Positions 8,792 to 19,275 of a stretch of DNA of 64,000 nucleotides are shown piece after piece (position 1 is the first letter of the stretch; each line of letters opens with the position of its first letter). The notes beneath the pieces were generated by a model. That model was not told where the DNA came from, did not search any database, and saw only the letters and a list, made by a program, of their open reading frames with translations. Made by a program: the position numbers and the translations under genes. This stretch comes from Commensalibacter papalotli (ex Servin-Garciduenas et al. 2014) (lineage in GTDB: Bacteria > Pseudomonadota > Alphaproteobacteria > Acetobacterales > Acetobacteraceae): assembly GCF_000527695.1 (NCBI RefSeq), contig NZ_ATSX01000001.1, positions 1,426,001-1,490,000 of the forward strand, read 5' to 3'.

Positions 8792-9400
8792 CTACTTATT
8801 CTTGTCCCTAACAACCCCATATAAAAAACCCGACCAAACCCATGACAACAAAACAAAAGGAGCATAAATCAAAATTGCTAAGACGATACTCATTATAAGC
8901 ACTTCCAAAAGCTCTTTTCCTGATGATATACCTACTCCTATATCATTATTCAAAATATCATCCTCGCTTGACCATGGATTAGTAATAAAACAAGTGCCAC
9001 ACATTAATAAAAATAGGCCGAAAAAGGGAATTGAAACAATTAAAGCACAACCTGCCCCTATCATTTGCAAAACATAGAAAATAATATCTTCTTTAATTCC
9101 CATTTGCCTTAGTGAAAAAAAGAACAATATATTAGCTTTTCGATGAACTAACTGAGATGTATTAACCGCCCTCTGTTGATGGAAACCATATCTACAACAT
9201 GAAATAAAAAGCGCTAATAGAGTAAAAATTAAATACGTAAAAAAACTACGAATACAGGTATTCAACAAAGAACCTGAAAAATTATGAAAAAAGAACCGAA
9301 TATAAGTAAATTGCAAAATAATCAATACAATGCTCAGACGATTTAAACCAACTGAAATACGGTCTTCTTTTAACCCTAGTTTTTTAAGAAAATAATTCAT
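8792..9400 (-). CDS. Hypothetical membrane protein with about four helices
   Basis: The 202-residue protein is not recognised. Hydrophobic stretches lie at about residues 22-38, 52-70, 108-136 and 165-190, so an integral inner-membrane protein is likely. A short basic and polar N-terminus (MNYFLKKLGLKEDRISVGL) precedes the first helix. It is first in the minus-strand group ending with budA and lies just past the purA terminator, so it probably has its own promoter in 9401-9430. No function is assigned. Confidence 0.7.
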   Translation of the reverse strand: MNYFLKKLGLKEDRISVGLNRLSIVLIILQFTYIRFFFHNFSGSLLNTCIRSFFTYLIFTLLALFISCCRYGFHQQRAVNTSQLVHRKANILFFFSLRQMGIKEDIIFYVLQMIGAGCALIVSIPFFGLFLLMCGTCFITNPWSSEDDILNNDIGVGISSGKELLEVLIMSIVLAILIYAPFVLLSWVWSGFLYGVVRDKNK

Positions 9401-9429
9401 TATTTAAACGCATTATATAAATTAAACAT

Positions 9430-9459
9430 AAAAAAAGGATAGCTCTAAAGCTATCCTTT
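9430..9459 (-). terminator. Rho-independent terminator of the serC-hisZ-purA group
   Basis: An 11-bp perfect stem (AAAGGATAGCT at 9434-9444 with AGCTATCCTTT at 9449-9459) with a 4-base loop; on the minus strand it runs into T residues, 32 bases past the purA stop. Confidence 0.9.
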
Positions 9460-9490
9460 GTAAAAGATATATTATTTTGATAATAAAATA

Positions 9491-10807
<1,317 letters not shown>

Positions 10808-10840
10808 TTAAGTTAAACCAACAATAATGCAATATTTAAA

Positions 10841-11995
10841 TTACTCAGCAACCGCTTGTAACTCTTTACCCTGCAAAATGTAATTACAATTTAAACGACA
10901 AGCTTCTGCTTGAGCATCCTCATCTGCCGTTAATCCCATAATCAGAATATACCCATCCTGACGCAGACTAGTTAACTCTTGTATTGTATGACCAAAGGGA
11001 ACAAATACACGTTCACGTATATGTTCATCAAAATTAATTAATGGTAATAATAAATCTGGACGTAAAGTTAGCCCACAAGCTGGCTCACCATTATCGGATA
11101 AATAACGACCACCGCGCCCAACTTCACCACTAACACCATTAATATAGACCGAAAAACATAATCCCGTATGATAGTTCCATCCACGAAACTCCACAGGATC
11201 AATCGTTAACTGCAAATCTGGATTATGCGCTTGCACGGCTTCTACTACTGTTAATAAACGATCAAATATTTGTTGTGCTTCTTGGGGTAAATCTAACCCT
11301 TTTAACATGTTAATTGCACGATCAGCAGGGCCTGCTGCTTGTAACATGGTTGTTAAAATACCAGACAAACCGCCACCATATTTTTGAACAGCTGCCACAT
11401 CTTTACGATCCAATGCACGCATCAAAATTTTAGTTTGCTGTTCATCAAAAGATTCTGTTTGAATAATCGTATTTGCCAATTGAGGCATCATTAAATCAAT
11501 AGATATAGAAGGAAGAACATCTTCCATCGCTAATGCAGCGGCAATAATTGTAATAATTTCTGCATCAGCCTGAGGACTATCAACGCCAATAAGCTCTATT
11601 CCCGCCTGCAATATTTGTCTTGCAGCACTATGTTTTGCACCGCTAACCAATATACATGGCCCAGCATAAGAAAGACGCAATGGACGTGGAGAATTAATTA
11701 AACGTGTTGCTGCAATACGAGCAATTTGTGGCGTAATATCAGGACGTAACCCCATCATATAATGGGTTTCTGGGTCCATAACGCGAAATGTTTGTTCAGC
11801 AATCCCAGACCCTGCATTTGCCAAAAGGCTTTGTTCAAATTCTAACAAAGGAGGGCTGACACGTTCATATCCATAATCATTAAATGCACTCATGATCCAT
11901 TGGACTAGACTGGCTTCTGCCTCTGCATCCGAAGGTAAAAGATCACAAAACCCTATTGGTAATAGAGCATTACTCATTTCCAAATCTTCAATCAT
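10841..11995 (-). CDS. hisZ: ATP phosphoribosyltransferase regulatory subunit
   Basis: HisZ is a catalytically inactive histidyl-tRNA-synthetase paralogue that assembles with short-form HisG to start histidine synthesis. The class II core is visible: LPIGFCDLLPSDAEAEASLV, motif 2-like MMGLRPDITPQIARIAATR, and RGWNYHTGLCFSVY with a GRGGRYL loop. The frame stays open to a TTG at 12028, but the ATG at 11995 (384 residues) or the one at 11977 is more plausible; no strong ribosome binding site decides between them. It lies between serC and purA on one strand. HisG is not in this window. Confidence 0.9.
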   Translation of the reverse strand: MIEDLEMSNALLPIGFCDLLPSDAEAEASLVQWIMSAFNDYGYERVSPPLLEFEQSLLANAGSGIAEQTFRVMDPETHYMMGLRPDITPQIARIAATRLINSPRPLRLSYAGPCILVSGAKHSAARQILQAGIELIGVDSPQADAEIITIIAAALAMEDVLPSISIDLMMPQLANTIIQTESFDEQQTKILMRALDRKDVAAVQKYGGGLSGILTTMLQAAGPADRAINMLKGLDLPQEAQQIFDRLLTVVEAVQAHNPDLQLTIDPVEFRGWNYHTGLCFSVYINGVSGEVGRGGRYLSDNGEPACGLTLRPDLLLPLINFDEHIRERVFVPFGHTIQELTSLRQDGYILIMGLTADEDAQAEACRLNCNYILQGKELQAVAE

Positions 11996-12043
11996 AGAAC
12001 CGTGCTTTACCCTTGCCTTATTAAACAATAACTTTTATTGATA

Positions 12044-13216
12044 TTAGTATGTAGATTTAATAAAAGCAAATGCCCAATCCAGCCACGGCAATAATAATTT
12101 AATATCCGTCGTTTCAACCGTAGCACCACCCCAAATTCGCAAGCCCAAAGGTGCGTCTCGATAACTGGCCAAATCATAACCAGCCTTTTCGGTAGCAAGT
12201 AATTTCGTTATTTTTGAAAATACAATTTTTTGTTCTTTATCGTCTAATCCCACAAACCAAGGATCAACAATTTTTAAACATATTGAAGTATTAGAACGAA
12301 ACTCTTCTTTACTGGCTAAAAACTCTACCCACGGTGCTTGAGCAACCCACTGAGAGATCTCTTTTAAATTTTGATCACAACGTTTTTTTAAACCTGGTAA
12401 CCCACCCATAGATTGTGCCCAACGCAATCCATCAAGAGCATCCTCTACACACAACATAGAAGGCGTATTGATGGTATCACCTTCGAAGATTTTATCGTTT
12501 AATTTACCTTGCTTTAGAACACGGAAAATCTTAGGTAATGGACGTAGCTGCTCGGTTTCTTCCAAACGCTTTACAGCCTTAGGAGACAACGCAATCATAC
12601 CATGTGCGGCCTCTCCACCAAGGGCTTTTTGCCATGACCACGTTACCACATCTAACTTCTCCCATGGTAAATCCATAGCAAAAGCTGCCGAAGTTGCATC
12701 GCAAATAACTAAACCATCACGATGTTGAGGAATAAACTCATCATTCGGAATTTTAACCCCAGAGGTAGTCCCATTCCATACCATGACCACATCATGTGCC
12801 CAGTTAATCTGTCTTAAATCAGGTAACTCACCATAATCAGCATGCAATATTCTTGCATCAGATAGTTTTAATTGCTTAACAACGTCTGTAACCCATTCAG
12901 CAGAAAAACTATCAAAAGAAAGCATATCTACAGGACGAGAACCCAAGATTGCCCATAATGCCAACTCTACTGCACCCGTATCAGAAGCAGGAATAATTCC
13001 GACTTTCCAATCTTTGGGAATCCCTAATATTTCAGAAGAAAGAGTAATAACCTCATTTAACTTTGCACGTCCCTCACCTGAACGATGAGAACGTCCTACT
13101 AGTGCATCTTGTAATGCACTAAGATTCCATCCTGGGCGTTTCGCACATGGACCAGAGGAAAAACAAGGGTTGTTCGGTTTTTGATTGGGTTTTGTAGGTA
13201 ATGAAGACATCGGCAT
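12044..13216 (-). CDS. serC: Phosphoserine aminotransferase
   Basis: The 390-residue PLP enzyme (EC 2.6.1.52) converts 3-phosphohydroxypyruvate and glutamate to phosphoserine for serine and pyridoxal synthesis. It is the alphaproteobacterial/eukaryote-like form: an N-terminal NPCFSSGPCAKRPGW, the LGRSHRSGEGRAKL type arginine cluster, and the PLP lysine in VTWSWQKALGGEAAHGMIALS. In many relatives serA follows directly; here hisZ follows instead, 48 bases on from its favoured start (15 bases from the longer TTG reading). The start is close to tRNA-Leu, only 38 bases away on the same strand. Confidence 0.96.
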   Translation of the reverse strand: MPMSSLPTKPNQKPNNPCFSSGPCAKRPGWNLSALQDALVGRSHRSGEGRAKLNEVITLSSEILGIPKDWKVGIIPASDTGAVELALWAILGSRPVDMLSFDSFSAEWVTDVVKQLKLSDARILHADYGELPDLRQINWAHDVVMVWNGTTSGVKIPNDEFIPQHRDGLVICDATSAAFAMDLPWEKLDVVTWSWQKALGGEAAHGMIALSPKAVKRLEETEQLRPLPKIFRVLKQGKLNDKIFEGDTINTPSMLCVEDALDGLRWAQSMGGLPGLKKRCDQNLKEISQWVAQAPWVEFLASKEEFRSNTSICLKIVDPWFVGLDDKEQKIVFSKITKLLATEKAGYDLASYRDAPLGLRIWGGATVETTDIKLLLPWLDWAFAFIKSTY

Positions 13217-13254
13217 AAGGTTTCACAACATATGGTGCATATTTATATGCAATT

Positions 13255-13338
13255 TGGTGCGAAAGGGGGGATTTGAACCCCCACGCCTTGCGGCGGTCGA
13301 TTTTGAGTCGACTACGTCTACCGTTCCGTCACTCTCGC
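13255..13338 (-). tRNA. tRNA-Leu (anticodon CAA)
   Basis: The minus strand folds into a type II tRNA. The acceptor GCGAGAG pairs with CTTTCGC (one G-T). The anticodon stem GTCGA/TCGAC encloses CTCAAAA, giving anticodon CAA for UUG codons. There is a long variable arm (GCCGCAAGGC) and a T arm with GGGGGTTCAAATCCCCC. Discriminator A and CCA are encoded (13255-13258). It lies just upstream of serC on the same strand and may be transcribed with it. Confidence 0.97.
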
Positions 13339-13752
13339 TTTATATATGTTGTCTTAGCAGATATTCCTATCAAAAGACAATGTTCTTTTAAAAAAAAATA
13401 AGAAAAATTGCAAGGGATTTATTTTTAATTACTTATTATTTTTTTATGCAAACCAAAAATTAAACAAATCTTCAAATATAAGTTGGTTTGTAGCAATGGT
13501 TTATCCCCTAATTTACGTTAAAATCCTACAATTTAAGTAAATTAAATTAACATTCATTATTTTATTTTCTATTTGACTCTCTTTATTAAATTTGATCAGA
13601 TAATACACATAAATAACATTCTATTTATTACTTAATGAATAGGCTCTATTAATAATATACATCTTAATTTGTTCATCATATTAATTAATATAGGGATTTG
13701 TTTTCTTTATAATAAAGCATTAGTTCAAATTTAAACAATAAGGATCAGATAA
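13339..13752. other. AT-rich intergenic region before rpiB
   Basis: About 410 bases with no gene I can support. It must contain the tRNA-Leu promoter (minus strand) and the rpiB promoter (plus strand). No clear repeats or riboswitch-like folds were seen. Confidence 0.5.
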
Positions 13753-14211
13753 ATGAAAGTAGCCGTTGGTGGCGATCATGCTGGTTTTACCCTTAGACAA
13801 GCGGTAATCCAAATTATAAAAGACCTAGGTCATACACCTGTCGATTTTGGATGTTATAGTCTGGAAGAAACGGATTTTCCTGGTTATGCTGAAAAAGCCT
13901 GTCAATCAATTATCAATAAAGAATGCGAAAGAGGCATTCTGGTTTGTGGATCTGGGGTTGGCGTCTCAATTGTTGCAAATAAAGTCCCCGGTATCCGAGC
14001 CTCTGTATGTCATGATTATTATCTGGCACATCAATCCGTAGAACATGATGATGTTAATGTCATGTGTTTCGGTGGTAAAGTGATAGGAGAATGGTTGGCT
14101 GCTGATTTAGTCAAAGCGTTTCTTGATGCAAAATTTAGTGATAACAAAGATATACGCAGACGCGTAACACAAATGAATGATATTGAAGCAAAATATAGCT
14201 CTAAAGAATAA
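13753..14211 (+). CDS. rpiB: Ribose-5-phosphate isomerase B
   Basis: This 152-residue enzyme (EC 5.3.1.6, LacAB/RpiB fold) interconverts ribose 5-phosphate and ribulose 5-phosphate in the pentose phosphate pathway. Catalytic Cys65 sits in LVCGSGVGVSI, His98 in SVEHDDVNVM, and the substrate loop is GGDHAGF at residues 6-12. An AAGGA ribosome binding site precedes the ATG. Acetobacteraceae rely heavily on the pentose phosphate pathway, and the gene would also serve xylose catabolism encoded at 35.6-40 kb. It stands alone with its own terminator. Confidence 0.95.
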   Translation: MKVAVGGDHAGFTLRQAVIQIIKDLGHTPVDFGCYSLEETDFPGYAEKACQSIINKECERGILVCGSGVGVSIVANKVPGIRASVCHDYYLAHQSVEHDDVNVMCFGGKVIGEWLAADLVKAFLDAKFSDNKDIRRRVTQMNDIEAKYSSKE

Positions 14212-14212
14212 C

Positions 14213-14233
14213 AAATATCAACTTTGATATTTT
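14213..14233 (+). terminator. Hairpin after rpiB
   Basis: AAATATCAA (14213-14221) and TTGATATTT (14224-14232) form an inverted repeat with T residues at its 3' end, two bases after the rpiB stop. AT-only pairs make it weak. Confidence 0.5.
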
Positions 14234-14858
14234 AAACTGAATATTTTCTTCTTTCCATCAAAACAAATGCAAGTATACGTTTAGGTGGATAGAAGAGATT
14301 TGTATTTAAGTGCATATCATTAAATATAATTAAAATTGTGTATTCTTTTAATACTATTTTAAAAAATTCATAATATGAATTTATAAAATCTCGGTATATA
14401 GATTTTACGTGATATTTAACCCGCACTCATCTCATAAAAATCAACACGATGTTTAAAGAATTTCTCAACTTATATCTTTAACTACACATGAACCATTTTT
14501 TTGTGTTTTCTTTATATATATCATTGCATAAACTGCTTCTTATCAAAATCCATGAAATATAAAACAGTTTAGAAATAGTTTTATGACGTCATAATCTTGC
14601 AATATTCTAACTAAATTACGTATTAAACAATTTTCCCTGAAAATACACTAACGTTATTTGCACAAGACTTTCGATCTATAATTTTCACCTGTAATTTTAA
14701 AAGTATAAAATAAATATATTTTTAATATGTATTTTCAACTTAAAGTATAGTATAATAATACTATATACATACTTACAAGTTTAAAGTAAATATATATATA
14801 TACTTTTTAAAAACTAAATATATTTTTAATTATTATTTAATAATAAAAGGAATTTACA
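14234..14858. other. AT-rich intergenic region before the GH32 gene
   Basis: About 620 bases without a convincing gene. A 64-codon open frame on the minus strand (14232-14426) has no ribosome binding site and no recognisable composition. The last 120 bases hold palindromes described separately. Confidence 0.5.
14746..14765. promoter_or_regulatory. Palindrome upstream of the GH32 gene
   Basis: A perfect 8-4-8 inverted repeat, TATAGTAT and ATACTATA around AATA, lies 94 bases before the GH32 start. A second looser dyad (AAAGTA at 14783-14788 and TACTTT at 14801-14806) follows. Such sites fit a sugar-responsive repressor, but no regulator gene is adjacent, and AT-rich DNA makes chance dyads common. 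Confidence 0.35.
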
Positions 14859-16313
14859 ATGGAAACACTTTCCGATGCTGATATTTTCGTAAAAAATACA
14901 GCTAAAACAGTTGATAATTTATACTATCCTACTTTTCATGTTGCTGCAGAATCTGGTTGGATTAATGATCCAAATGGTTTGATTTATATCAATGGTTACT
15001 ATCATTTTTTCTTTCAGCACTATCCATACAGTGCTGAATGGGGTCCCATGCATTGGGGACATGTCATCAGTAAAGATTTAGTACATTGGGAACATCTTCC
15101 AATTGCGCTTTATCCTGATCAAGATTACGATCGTGGTGGCTGTTATTCTGGTTCTGCTGTGGATAATAACGGGGTATTTACCTTAATTTATACAGGTAAT
15201 GTATGGTTAGGGGCAGAAGGCGATGATACTCATATTCGCCAAGTACAGTGTATGGCAACCAGTACGGATGGGATTAACTTTATTAAACATGGTCCTGTAT
15301 TATATCCACCAGAAGGTATTATGCATTTCCGCGATCCTAAAGTATGGCGAGCAAGAGATTCGTGGTGGATGGTTGTCGGCGCACGTCCACAAACCAACCT
15401 TGGCGAAGTCAGGTTATACCAATCTCCAAACTTAACCGATTGGACATTTGTAAGAATATTAGACCAAGCCACAACATCCCAAGAAGGCTTTATGTGGGAA
15501 TGCCCAGACTTCTTTAACGTTAATAACAAAGATATCTTAATTACATCCCCCCAAGGCATTGATGCCCAAGGATATGATTATCGTAATCATTTTCAAAGCG
15601 GTTACCGTTGTGGTGTATGGGAGAAAGATAGCTCTTATACTGTTCAAGAAGAATTCAAAGAAATTGATCATGGACATGACTTTTATGCGCCACAATCTTT
15701 CACAGCAGCAGATGGTCGCCGTATCATGGTTGGTTGGATGAATATGTGGAATTCCACCATGCCGACACAAAAACAAGGTTGGGCTGGTGCATTCACGCTT
15801 CCTCGTGAAGTCAATTATAATGAGCATGGGCGTTTACTATGCACACCAATTACTGAGCTAGAACAACTTAGATCAGATTATAATGCTTTGAAACCATTTT
15901 CACTAACCAATATGCGTGTAGGTTTAGCAACGCAATATCAAGAGTATAAAATCTCTTTTGATTTAGCTAAAAGCACTGCTGAACGATATGGGTTTACCAT
16001 TGGAGATGGCGCAAAAATATTTATCGATTCACAATCTAAACGCCTCGTTCTAGAACGCTTAAGCACAGATTTAACGCTGAATACAGAGCGAAGCATTCCT
16101 TTGATTGCATGCTCAAAAATTAATTTGCATATTTTTGTTGATGCTTCTTCTATTGAGATCTTTGTGAATGATGGAGAATATACTTTAACCAGTAATTTCT
16201 ATCCAAGTGCTGGAAATAATACAGTAACTTTTTATACAGAAAACGGTAAAGCTGTGGTCTCTAGTGTAGAATGTTGGAAACTTGCTAATATTTTTTCTAG
16301 CTGTTCAGAATAA
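14859..16313 (+). CDS. Glycoside hydrolase family 32 beta-fructofuranosidase
   Basis: The 484-residue protein hydrolyses beta-fructosidic bonds of sucrose, sucrose 6-phosphate or short fructans. The GH32 triad is visible: Asp37 nucleophile in WINDPNG (residues 34-40), the FRDPKV Asp as transition-state stabiliser and the Glu of MWECPDFF as acid/base. A five-blade propeller is followed by a beta-sandwich from about residue 345, ending in SIEIFVNDGEYTLTSNFYP. There is no signal peptide, so it acts in the cytoplasm, and sucrose must be imported. No dedicated transporter or PTS gene is next to it. An AAGGAA ribosome binding site precedes the ATG. Confidence 0.95.
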   Translation: METLSDADIFVKNTAKTVDNLYYPTFHVAAESGWINDPNGLIYINGYYHFFFQHYPYSAEWGPMHWGHVISKDLVHWEHLPIALYPDQDYDRGGCYSGSAVDNNGVFTLIYTGNVWLGAEGDDTHIRQVQCMATSTDGINFIKHGPVLYPPEGIMHFRDPKVWRARDSWWMVVGARPQTNLGEVRLYQSPNLTDWTFVRILDQATTSQEGFMWECPDFFNVNNKDILITSPQGIDAQGYDYRNHFQSGYRCGVWEKDSSYTVQEEFKEIDHGHDFYAPQSFTAADGRRIMVGWMNMWNSTMPTQKQGWAGAFTLPREVNYNEHGRLLCTPITELEQLRSDYNALKPFSLTNMRVGLATQYQEYKISFDLAKSTAERYGFTIGDGAKIFIDSQSKRLVLERLSTDLTLNTERSIPLIACSKINLHIFVDASSIEIFVNDGEYTLTSNFYPSAGNNTVTFYTENGKAVVSSVECWKLANIFSSCSE

Positions 16314-16325
16314 ATATAGATAATA

Positions 16326-16370
16326 AATAGCCCCTCTCTTTGATAAAACTTACAATAGAGAGAGGCTATT
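16326..16370. terminator. Hairpin between convergent GH32 and DMT genes
   Basis: AATAGCCCCTCTCT (from 16326) pairs with AGAGAGAGGCTATT (to 16370) with one mismatch. It lies 12 bases after the GH32 stop and 35 bases from the end of the convergent exporter gene, so it could stop transcription from both sides. T-runs are short. Confidence 0.6.
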
Positions 16371-16404
16371 AATTATAATTTCAATTGAGTTTCCATATAT
16401 CGTT

Positions 16405-17334
16405 TTACGAAGATTTAATAGCATCGTGTTTGCTTGAAAAAGAACCAAAATAAATCGTAAAAAACAAGCAAATAAAAATACAAAAAATACCAACCCATCC
16501 AAGCAAAGACACATGTTCATTAATCAACGTAATCGCCAAGAAAATAGCAACGACTGGTTTAAATAACGTTAAAGTGGTTGCAATACTTGCTTTCACTTTG
16601 CGAAGACCATAACCAAAACAAACATGTCCCAAAAACATAGGGATACATCCTATATAAAGCCCCGTAAATAGATTATGCCATGAAGTTAATAATGGTCTAC
16701 CTGTTATGAATAACAATGGAAGCAATAAAATTCCTGAAATACCTACACAGCTTGCCACGACAACATTAGAGGGAATATTCTTTTGAATAAGATGCTGTGC
16801 AATCCATGAATACAGAGCATAAGCAAACCCTGCAAATATACCTAATACAACACCCACTATCAAATATGGATAGCTTTGCAAATCATGGACAGAATTTTTC
16901 GATATTGCCAATAAAATAATACCGATTACTCCTAATCCAGCACCAGCGATTTGATGGTACGTAATACGTAATCGACTTATAACGGCTTCAATAACAATGG
17001 ACATAATCGGTGTAGAGCCAATTGTAACACTGTTCCCTATAGCAACCCCTGATAAATGCATAGATGTGTAAAATACCAATGGATAAACAGCCAAAGCGAT
17101 ACTGCTAACAAGAATTAAAAACCAATATTGCCGAATAATATTATAATTTTTTCGAATAGCATTATGGTTAAAAAGAAATTGCAATATTCCACTTAAAACC
17201 ATAGCAACAGCACCAATAGCCAGGGGACTAACTTGTGGGGAAAAAGCCGCAGCCACCCCTGTCGTCCCCCATAAAGCAGATGCTATCAAAATACACAAAA
17301 TTCCAGAAAATTGATATTTTTGATCAGAATTCAT
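16405..17334 (-). CDS. EamA/DMT-family transporter
   Basis: The 309-residue protein has ten hydrophobic segments in two EamA repeats. The first starts at ILCILIASALWGTTGVAAA, the second at VVLGIFAGFAYALYSWIAQ, and GSTPIMSIVIEAVISRLRIT closes the first repeat. Members export amino acids or other small metabolites through the inner membrane; the substrate is not predictable. It lies 21 bases downstream of the GH15-like gene on the same strand, so it may be cotranscribed. Confidence 0.9.
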   Translation of the reverse strand: MNSDQKYQFSGILCILIASALWGTTGVAAAFSPQVSPLAIGAVAMVLSGILQFLFNHNAIRKNYNIIRQYWFLILVSSIALAVYPLVFYTSMHLSGVAIGNSVTIGSTPIMSIVIEAVISRLRITYHQIAGAGLGVIGIILLAISKNSVHDLQSYPYLIVGVVLGIFAGFAYALYSWIAQHLIQKNIPSNVVVASCVGISGILLLPLLFITGRPLLTSWHNLFTGLYIGCIPMFLGHVCFGYGLRKVKASIATTLTLFKPVVAIFLAITLINEHVSLLGWVGIFCIFICLFFTIYFGSFSSKHDAIKSS

Positions 17335-17355
17335 GATGTATAATCAGTATGTTGT

Positions 17356-18948
17356 TTATTTATGAATATCAGCTTTCATTTCTTCCAACATCAGCGTCAT
17401 AGAGGCTTTGGCCCAGTTTAATGGCGTAATCGGACTTGGAGCTTCCCAAAGCTCTCCGTTATCTGCAATAAAATTATAGCTTTCTGGCAAAGCCATTGCT
17501 GCTACTGGTTTTGCATTTGCACCGATCATATTCGGCCCAGTAATTTGTGCCAAAGCATGATTCATAGAGCGAAATGCCAATGCTTTGTAATGGGGATTTT
17601 TATTTTCTTCATAAACCATCAAAGCAGCCTTTGCATACCAAGAATCAAAAAACCATTGTGCCTCGGTTCCTGGGACAAATTGTTTTTTTCGTTCTGCGTG
17701 ACTAGCACTGTCCGTATCGGTTTTAATATTATGAAACCAGAAATTAGCAGACTGATAATTATCATTAAAATAACGACGAATACCAATATCGCCCATTAAA
17801 GGTGCCACGATATCTAACACTTGTTCTTTTTGTTTAATCGTTAAGCGATGCAAACGAGCAGGATAAATTAAATTCAATAATGCTGCATCAGCCTGACGAT
17901 AACGGGGATCCGTTTTAGGATAATCAGGGGATTCCCCACCCATTGCTAATTGTTTATCAATTCGTAAATATCCCAAATCAACCAAACGCAATAAATTTTC
18001 AGAATTGATAAAATGTTCTAATTTAAGGGTTTTAGCACGGTCTTGCAAAGACTCAACAAAAGGCTTTTCAACATCTGATGGTTTGGCAATCATTTTTTGT
18101 AGGTTTTCTAGAGCAGATGTTACCAATGCTACAGAAGACGTATTTAACCGCGCGTCCTCTTCCCATGCACCAGAATCTTCCATTTGATCAAAACGCGCTT
18201 TATCCAAATACCCTACTAAATAAATTAATGCATCCAAACGCTTATCTTTATTCCATTCATCAGCTGTAATTTTATGATCTTTGACTTCTTGCAACGTCGT
18301 ATCCAAGAATAGCCCCAAAGCATCATTTTGTTTATGAGTCCAGGGCTGCGGTTTACCCTTTTCTTGTACATCTTCAAATTGTGCGGATGCACTGTTAAAA
18401 CGTATATGGGGCACATTCATTTGACCATCTTTATCATTAACCAACGCAGGATTAAGAATAATGGATTTCATTCTGTCAATTTGATGAGACGTTGCCATGT
18501 AATCCCACAAAGTTAACAAGACTTGATGTGCTTCAGATCTTGTGTCTGCTTGACTATCCAAGGCTAAATACCCCCAAACACTATCTCTTAACCAAATTGC
18601 ATCATAATTGGTTTCAGATGCCATATCCTGAGAAGCAAAACTGGCCGCTTGTACAAATGTCCCCCAAGGATGTTTCGTCACGGCAATTTGACGTGTTTCT
18701 TGAGTCATTTTAATAATGGCATTTAATAATACCTCGTCGTACTGATTTTTTAAAAGGGGAATGACCGATGGAGAATGCACAAACAAAGAATAAGGCTGTA
18801 CATCGCCTTGGCCTGCAAACATAATTACACTATGCGCTGATGATTTTTGCAATTGTTGTACGTATTTTGAATATACTAAATCTGATGAAACTTGATTAGA
18901 TTTAGCCATTGCAAAAGAAACAGTTCCTATCAACCCAGAACAAGCCAA
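17356..18948 (-). CDS. GH15-like (alpha/alpha)6 glycosidase, probably exported
   Basis: The 530-residue protein resembles the glucoamylase-like/phosphorylase-kinase-alpha N-terminal domain. Marks are YDAIWLRDSVWGYLAL, the HKQNDALGLFLDTTL helix, and DSGAWEEDARLNTSSVALV, whose Glu pair corresponds to the general acid region in GH15. The start is uncertain. The only usual initiator in the open frame is TTG at 18948, which gives a hydrophobic leader (CSGLIGTVSFAMA) without the basic residues expected of a signal peptide. The frame stays open upstream to 19012 and codes LVKR just before that TTG, so a rare start or a frameshift at the 5' end is possible. It could degrade glucans in the periplasm. 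The substrate is unknown. Confidence 0.75.
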   Translation of the reverse strand: MACSGLIGTVSFAMAKSNQVSSDLVYSKYVQQLQKSSAHSVIMFAGQGDVQPYSLFVHSPSVIPLLKNQYDEVLLNAIIKMTQETRQIAVTKHPWGTFVQAASFASQDMASETNYDAIWLRDSVWGYLALDSQADTRSEAHQVLLTLWDYMATSHQIDRMKSIILNPALVNDKDGQMNVPHIRFNSASAQFEDVQEKGKPQPWTHKQNDALGLFLDTTLQEVKDHKITADEWNKDKRLDALIYLVGYLDKARFDQMEDSGAWEEDARLNTSSVALVTSALENLQKMIAKPSDVEKPFVESLQDRAKTLKLEHFINSENLLRLVDLGYLRIDKQLAMGGESPDYPKTDPRYRQADAALLNLIYPARLHRLTIKQKEQVLDIVAPLMGDIGIRRYFNDNYQSANFWFHNIKTDTDSASHAERKKQFVPGTEAQWFFDSWYAKAALMVYEENKNPHYKALAFRSMNHALAQITGPNMIGANAKPVAAMALPESYNFIADNGELWEAPSPITPLNWAKASMTLMLEEMKADIHK

Positions 18949-19275
18949 GCGTTTTACAAGGCAATAAAATTCTTTTATATTCCACCGTTTTTCCCTTTTA
19001 ATATATTTATTTTATTGACAAAATTTACTTTAAATATGCTCTGCCTTTTTAGAAAACAAGTCAATATAAAAGCATGTTATGCCATGATTAATTCCTTGAT
19101 CTGCCATAAAATTTTAAACTTAATTTAATCTATTATTCGTTATCATTCTTCAATTTTTAAGGGGAAAATCACAAAATATTTAACATGAAATAAAGACCTA
19201 TCCTTATTTTATATGATAGTGTTAGCAATAAGGTCTTAATTTATAGACCATACATATATAACTAAGGAAAAGATC
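18949..19275. other. Intergenic region between GH15-like and SDR genes
   Basis: Divergent promoter region of about 330 bases. The part nearest 18949 continues the GH15-like reading frame in the minus direction up to a stop at 19012-19014. Nothing else is supported. Confidence 0.5.

Noticed and set aside
14232-14426. 64-codon minus-strand frame after rpiB
   Set aside because: No ribosome binding site; overlaps the rpiB terminator hairpin; composition unlike the neighbouring genes.
18892-19128. Plus-strand frame of 78 codons over the GH15-like start
   Set aside because: Antisense to a supported gene with no ribosome binding site or family match.
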